Origin: Sulfuritalea sp.
Lineage (GTDB): Bacteria > Pseudomonadota > Gammaproteobacteria > Burkholderiales > Rhodocyclaceae
Assembly (NCBI GenBank): GCA_022843505.1
Contig: JALHNN010000003.1
Location: 1-21,949 of the forward strand
DNA: 21,949 nt
Direction of reading: 5' to 3'
Position 1 is the first letter of the stretch; the number at the start of each line of letters is the position of its first letter. The notes beneath the pieces are model-generated. The model searched no databases. It was given only the letters and a program-made list of their open reading frames with translations, and had not been told where the DNA came from. The position numbers and the translations under genes are program-made. Positions 18,741-21,949 of this stretch are shown piece by piece.

Positions 18741-18758
18741 CGTTACGGATCGGTAACG
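18741..18758. promoter_or_regulatory. Candidate ArxR enhancer (upstream activating sequence)
   Basis: CGTTACGGATCGGTAACG has perfect 6-bp arms and a 6-bp centre. Its centre is about 85 bases upstream of the -24 GG of the sigma-54 promoter and about 110 bases upstream of the predicted start, the normal range for an NtrC-family activator. Only one copy was found. It also lies just upstream of arxX, so it could serve autoregulation. Confidence 0.55.
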
Positions 18759-18833
18759 ATTGCTGGCTGGCCAATTCGTCGCCGTCGCTGGCCGATCCAC
18801 GCCCAGCGGGGCATCGCGGCGGTGGCAGCGCTG

Positions 18834-18849
18834 TGGCCCGCTTGTTGCA
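18834..18849 (+). promoter_or_regulatory. Sigma-54 (RpoN) promoter for arxB'A
   Basis: TGGCCCGCTTGTTGCA matches the -24/-12 consensus TGGCACG-N4-TTGCA with one mismatch. The invariant GG (18835-18836) and GC (18847-18848) are separated by the required ten bases. Transcription should begin near 18860 and read into the ferredoxin gene. The divergent operon encodes a sigma-54 activator with an intact GAFTGA loop. Confidence 0.8.
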
Positions 18850-18859
18850 TCAGGCACGC

Positions 18860-18915
18860 GGAGCGCGGTCCGCTCCTCCAGATCGTGCATTGCAGCAGTC
18901 CTCGCGCGAGCGAGG
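18860..18915 (+). other. Two hairpins in the arxB'A 5' leader
   Basis: GGAGCG (18860-18865) pairs with CGCTCC (18871-18876) around a 5-base loop. CCTCGC (18900-18905) pairs with GCGAGG (18910-18915) around GCGA, a GNRA-type tetraloop. Both are perfect 6-bp stems and fall downstream of the predicted transcription start, ahead of the terminator-like hairpin. Confidence 0.45.
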
Positions 18916-18925
18916 GGACAGCTTG

Positions 18926-18960
18926 CCCGCCCCCGCACCCCGCCGGGGGCGGGATTTTTT
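18926..18960 (+). terminator. Intrinsic-terminator-like hairpin before the arxB' start (possible attenuator)
   Basis: A perfect 10-bp GC stem, CCCGCCCCCG (18926-18935) with its complement (18944-18953), has an 8-base loop and is followed by A and six T (18955-18960). It has every mark of a Rho-independent terminator on the plus strand. No gene ends nearby on that strand; the hairpin lies between the sigma-54 promoter and the GTG at 18965. It may attenuate transcription of arxB'A or protect against read-through. Confidence 0.65.
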
Positions 18961-18964
18961 CGGA

Positions 18965-20170
18965 GTGAAGCGCAAGGCCGTGTCCGACACCTCATCGCCA
19001 CTCAAATACCGGCCGCTGCGCCCGCAGCATCCGCTCGGCATCGTCGATGACGCCTGCCTGAGGCTGCGCGCGCCACGCTACGCGACCTGCCGTGCCTGCG
19101 AAGACGTCTGCCCGCCGCAGGCCATCCATGTCGGCGACGACGGCCTGCGCCTCGACGAATCCTGCATCGCCTGCGGCCGCTGCGCCGCGGCCTGTCCGAT
19201 GGGTGCGCTGGGCCTGCCGGGTTTCACGGTGCCTGAGCCCGCCCGGGAGACCGGCACTCCGCTCGCGGTAGATTGCTGGAAGGTGCCGGCCAAGCTCACG
19301 CCTGACCATGGCATGCGGGTGCCCTGCCTGGGCGGCCTCAGCACCGGCCGCATCCTTGAAATCGTCGCCGTTGCCGGAAGCCGGCCCGTCGAACTGCTCG
19401 ATCGCGGCTGGTGTGCGGGTTGCAGCGCCGGCGGGGCCGACGGACATCCGGCGCGCACGGCCCTGGAACACGCCAGCGACCTGCTGGAGGCCGCAGGGGC
19501 CGCGCCCGAACGGCTGCCGCGCCTGCGCGGTCTGCATTTGCCGTCCGACCTGAGGCCGGCGGCAATACCGGCGGCGGTCGGCGAAGCCAAAATCAGCCGG
19601 CGCGGCTTCTTCAGTGCGCTGACCGCCAAGGCGACGGTTGCCGTCGACCAGATCCGTCCGCTGCCCGGGTCCGAGGTGCGCCGCCGCCGCGGCTTCGAGC
19701 GCGAGCCGATACGCTCGCGCGAACGTGACCGGATGCTCGGGGCGCTGCAACGGATAACCCATGGCGCGTGGCTGTCGCCGCCGTCCGGGCTGTTCCATCG
19801 CATCGAGGTGAACGACAGCTGCGCCAATCACCAGATCTGCGCCAGCATCTGCCCGACCGGTGCGCTGGCCGTGTACGAGCAGGGCCAACGCAGCGAACTG
19901 ATGTTCGACACCACCCTTTGCATCGGCTGCGGCGAATGCCAATCCGCCTGTCCGACTGCTGCGCTGCAGCTATTACCAAATGGTTACGCCGTGCCTGGGG
20001 CATCGTTACCGGATCGCCCCACCCGGCTTGCGGCCTTTGCCGAGCGCGGCTGTGCCGAGTGCGGACGCGACTTCGCCGGCCGGGACGAAGAAAGCCTTTG
20101 TCCTCAATGCCGCAAGCGGCAGCGGCTGGCGAGATCGGCCTTCCAGACACTCTTCGGATCGGGCCGCTGA
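18965..20170 (+). CDS. arxB': Poly-ferredoxin with four cysteine-rich regions, candidate ArxB'
   Basis: An electron-transfer protein of 401 residues from the GTG at 18965; GTG at 18980 is an alternative, and no ATG fits. There is no N-terminal signal. A ferredoxin domain has C42, C45 and C49, then C67, C70, C73 and C77. A middle domain has C104, C121 (VPCLGGL), C150 and C153 (GWCAGC), loosely like the MvhD/FrhD hydrogenase subunit. A second ferredoxin domain has C286, C292 and C296, then C319, C322, C325 and C329. A zinc-ribbon-like tail has C363, C366, C379 and C382. A twin-arginine-like SRRGFF occurs internally at 211-216. It precedes the molybdopterin oxidoreductase by 88 bases and follows the sigma-54 promoter. 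arx loci have an extra iron-sulphur protein, ArxB', in this position; the equivalence is inferred from position, and the exact role is unknown. Confidence 0.85.
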   Translation: MKRKAVSDTSSPLKYRPLRPQHPLGIVDDACLRLRAPRYATCRACEDVCPPQAIHVGDDGLRLDESCIACGRCAAACPMGALGLPGFTVPEPARETGTPLAVDCWKVPAKLTPDHGMRVPCLGGLSTGRILEIVAVAGSRPVELLDRGWCAGCSAGGADGHPARTALEHASDLLEAAGAAPERLPRLRGLHLPSDLRPAAIPAAVGEAKISRRGFFSALTAKATVAVDQIRPLPGSEVRRRRGFEREPIRSRERDRMLGALQRITHGAWLSPPSGLFHRIEVNDSCANHQICASICPTGALAVYEQGQRSELMFDTTLCIGCGECQSACPTAALQLLPNGYAVPGASLPDRPTRLAAFAERGCAECGRDFAGRDEESLCPQCRKRQRLARSAFQTLFGSGR

Positions 20171-20258
20171 AGACGGGTGGCACGGCCGTTGCATTGACAG
20201 GTCAGCTTTCCAGCTTCGGCCCGGCCGGAGCATTCGACAACAACGTGGAGGATGTGGG

Positions 20259-21949
20259 ATGAATATCCTGAAATCGAAGGTATCCCGGCGCCGCTTTCTG
20301 CAGGCCACCGGAACGGCAGGTGCAGCGGGGGCGGTGGGTCTGGGCGGCAGTCAGCTTGACGGCTTCAGCACCCTGTCCAAGGCACACGCCCAGGCAGGCG
20401 GTGGCGCGACCGTGGTAAACCACCAACGGCAAGGTGCATGCGATCTACGGCAGCAACGACCATCCGATCGCCAACGGCCATCTCTGTCCCAAGGGTCACC
20501 TCGGCACCTACATTCTCTACGACCCGGATCGCTTCAAGGGCCCGATGAAGCGCACCAACCCGCAGAAGGGGCGTGACCAGGATCCCAAGTTCGTGCCCAT
20601 TTCCTGGGACGAGGCGCTGAACACGGTCGCCGGCAGGCTGAATACTCTCCGCGACAAGGGCGAGTCGCACCGCTTCGCGCTGTTCTACGGCCGCGGCTGG
20701 GGCGCCTCCTGCGCCGGCCTGCAGGGCACCTTCGGCAAGCTCTACGGTTCGCCCAACGTCGCCATCGGCCACGCCTCCATCTGCGCTACCGGTTCGCAGC
20801 ATGCCAAGGGTGCCACCGACGGCAACAACTCATACAACTCCTACGATTACCGTAACGCCAACTACCTGTTGATGTTTGGCGCCAACTTCCTCGAGTCCTT
20901 CCGCCCCTACAACAACAACCTGCAGGTCTGGGGCTACATCCGCGGCGAAAAGACGCCGAAGACCCGCGTCACGGCGGTCGACATCCACATGAACCAGACC
21001 CTCGCCGCGGCCGACCGCGCGCTGATCATCAAGCCGGGCACCGACGGCGCGCTGGCGCTGGCCATCGCTCACGTGATCATGACCGAGGGTCTGTGGGACA
21101 GGAACTTCGTCGGCAACTTCAAGGACGGCGTCAACCAGTTCAAGACCGGGGCCGTGATCGACGAGAAGCTCTTCGTCGAGAAATGGACCAAGGGCCTGAT
21201 CCAGTGGTGGAACACCGAACTCAAGGATCGCACGCCGAAATGGGCCGAGGGCGTCACCACGATTTCCGCCGACCTGATCGTCAAGACCGCACGCGAGTTT
21301 GCTACCACCAAGCCCGCCATCGCTCTGATGGAGCGCGGCGCACACACCCACAGCAATGGCATCCTCAACGGCATGGCGATCCACTCGCTCAACGCACTGG
21401 TCGGTTCGCTGTTCGCCGAAGGCGGTCTCGGCTACCAGCAGGGTCCCTCCTACGGCAAGATGCCGGTGAGTGCCGACGACTTCATGGACGACTATGCCAA
21501 GTCGCCCGACCGCAAGAAGCCGCGCATCGACTTGGCCGGGAACGAGGATGGTTACGCGATGGCCGGCACCATGATCCAGGAAGCCGGGCAGAACCACAAC
21601 GCCAAGAAGCCTTACAGCCTCGACACGGCGATGTTCTACCTGACCAATCCGGTGATGTCCTGCCCGGACACCAAGTCCTGGGAAGAGGCGCTGAAGACCA
21701 TGTACGTCATCGACACCTCGCCCTTCCTTGGCGAGACGGCGTGGATGGCCGACCTGATCCTGCCCGACCACACTTATCTCGAGCGCCTGCAGGACGCCCC
21801 GACCTACCCCTTCCAGGGCTATCCGATGACGCAGATCCGCACCCCGGCGGTGAAGCCGGTGCATGACACCAAGTATTACGGTGACGTGCTGATCGAGATC
21901 GGCAAGCGCATCAAGGGGCCGACCGGCGAGTACAACAAGCAGGTGGGCA
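20259..21949 (+). CDS. arxA: Molybdopterin arsenite oxidase large subunit ArxA, frame-disrupted and partial
   Basis: Catalytic subunit of the DMSO reductase family, predicted to oxidise arsenite to arsenate in the periplasm. The ATG at 20259 follows a GTGGAGG ribosome site and opens a twin-arginine signal, SRRRFLQATG, cleaved near AHAQA. That frame ends at a TGA at 20574-20576. The body continues in the next frame from about 20419 to the window edge, about 510 residues. The body has LCPKG (the fourth cluster cysteine), YGRGWG (20686-20703) and the likely molybdenum-ligand cysteine in HASICATG (20782-20784). YGRGWG is the reported ArxA motif, as opposed to ArrA. The CxxCxxxC motif expected between the signal and NGKVHAIYG is absent, so one out-of-frame deletion could explain both faults; a single extra A in AAA (20417-20419) would restore the frame but not the cysteines. 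Tetrathionate or selenate reductase is less likely given the motif and the XSR cassette. The C-terminal half is beyond the window. Confidence 0.82.

Noticed and set aside
18823..18839. Second sigma-54-like match, TGGCAGC with GC ten bases on
   Set aside because: The -12 element reads TGGCC rather than TTGCA. The overlapping site at 18834 fits better at both boxes.
20259..21949. Oxidoreductase as tetrathionate reductase TtrA or arsenate reductase ArrA
   Set aside because: YGRGWG fits ArxA, and the regulators are an XSR cassette with a periplasmic binding protein rather than a simple TtrSR pair. A tree is still needed for proof.

Overview
The window is about 22 kb of GC-rich, densely packed bacterial DNA. 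The gene content suggests a betaproteobacterium, possibly Rhodocyclales (Azoarcus/Aromatoleum-like), but this is inferred from gene families and layout, not from a phylogenetic marker. No rRNA, tRNA, CRISPR array or insertion sequence was seen.

Layout. (1) Positions 1-3646, minus strand: a two-partner secretion locus, an outer-membrane TpsB transporter followed by a large TpsA adhesin that runs off the left edge. (2) 3855-7025, minus: a 1056-residue signalling protein with zinc ribbon, class III nucleotide cyclase, AAA ATPase and helical repeats. (3) 7107-11749, plus: an acyl-CoA synthetase, a divergent ClpX-like AAA+ unfoldase lacking the zinc domain, and a dehydrogenase-hydratase fusion of beta-oxidation type in the reverse order to FadB. 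(4) 11746-12901: a REP-like hairpin between convergent genes, then a DUF1348 gene and a divergent TetR regulator sharing a perfect 18-bp palindrome. (5) 12885-14923, minus: an M18 aminopeptidase and an RraA-like protein, closely spaced.

(6) The most interesting part is 15005-21949. A minus-strand operon encodes a periplasmic PhnD-like binding protein, a sensor kinase and an NtrC-type sigma-54 activator, joined by 4-bp overlaps. Divergent from it are a poly-ferredoxin and a Tat-exported molybdopterin oxidoreductase. The set matches the arxXSR / arxB'A arrangement of anaerobic arsenite oxidation, and the oxidoreductase carries a YGRGWG motif, which I recall as the ArxA signature. The 293-bp divergent region holds a near-consensus sigma-54 promoter, an upstream inverted repeat placed like an enhancer, and a leader with three hairpins, the last shaped like an intrinsic terminator just before the first start codon.

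A working model: ArxX binds arsenite in the periplasm, ArxS signals to ArxR, and ArxR bound upstream drives the sigma-54 promoter of arxB'A. The arxA gene shown here is damaged near its N-terminus: the reading frame is broken and the first three cluster cysteines are missing. This is either a real lesion or an assembly error, and it decides whether the pathway works in this strain. The remaining arx genes (arxB, arxC, arxD) would lie beyond the right edge.
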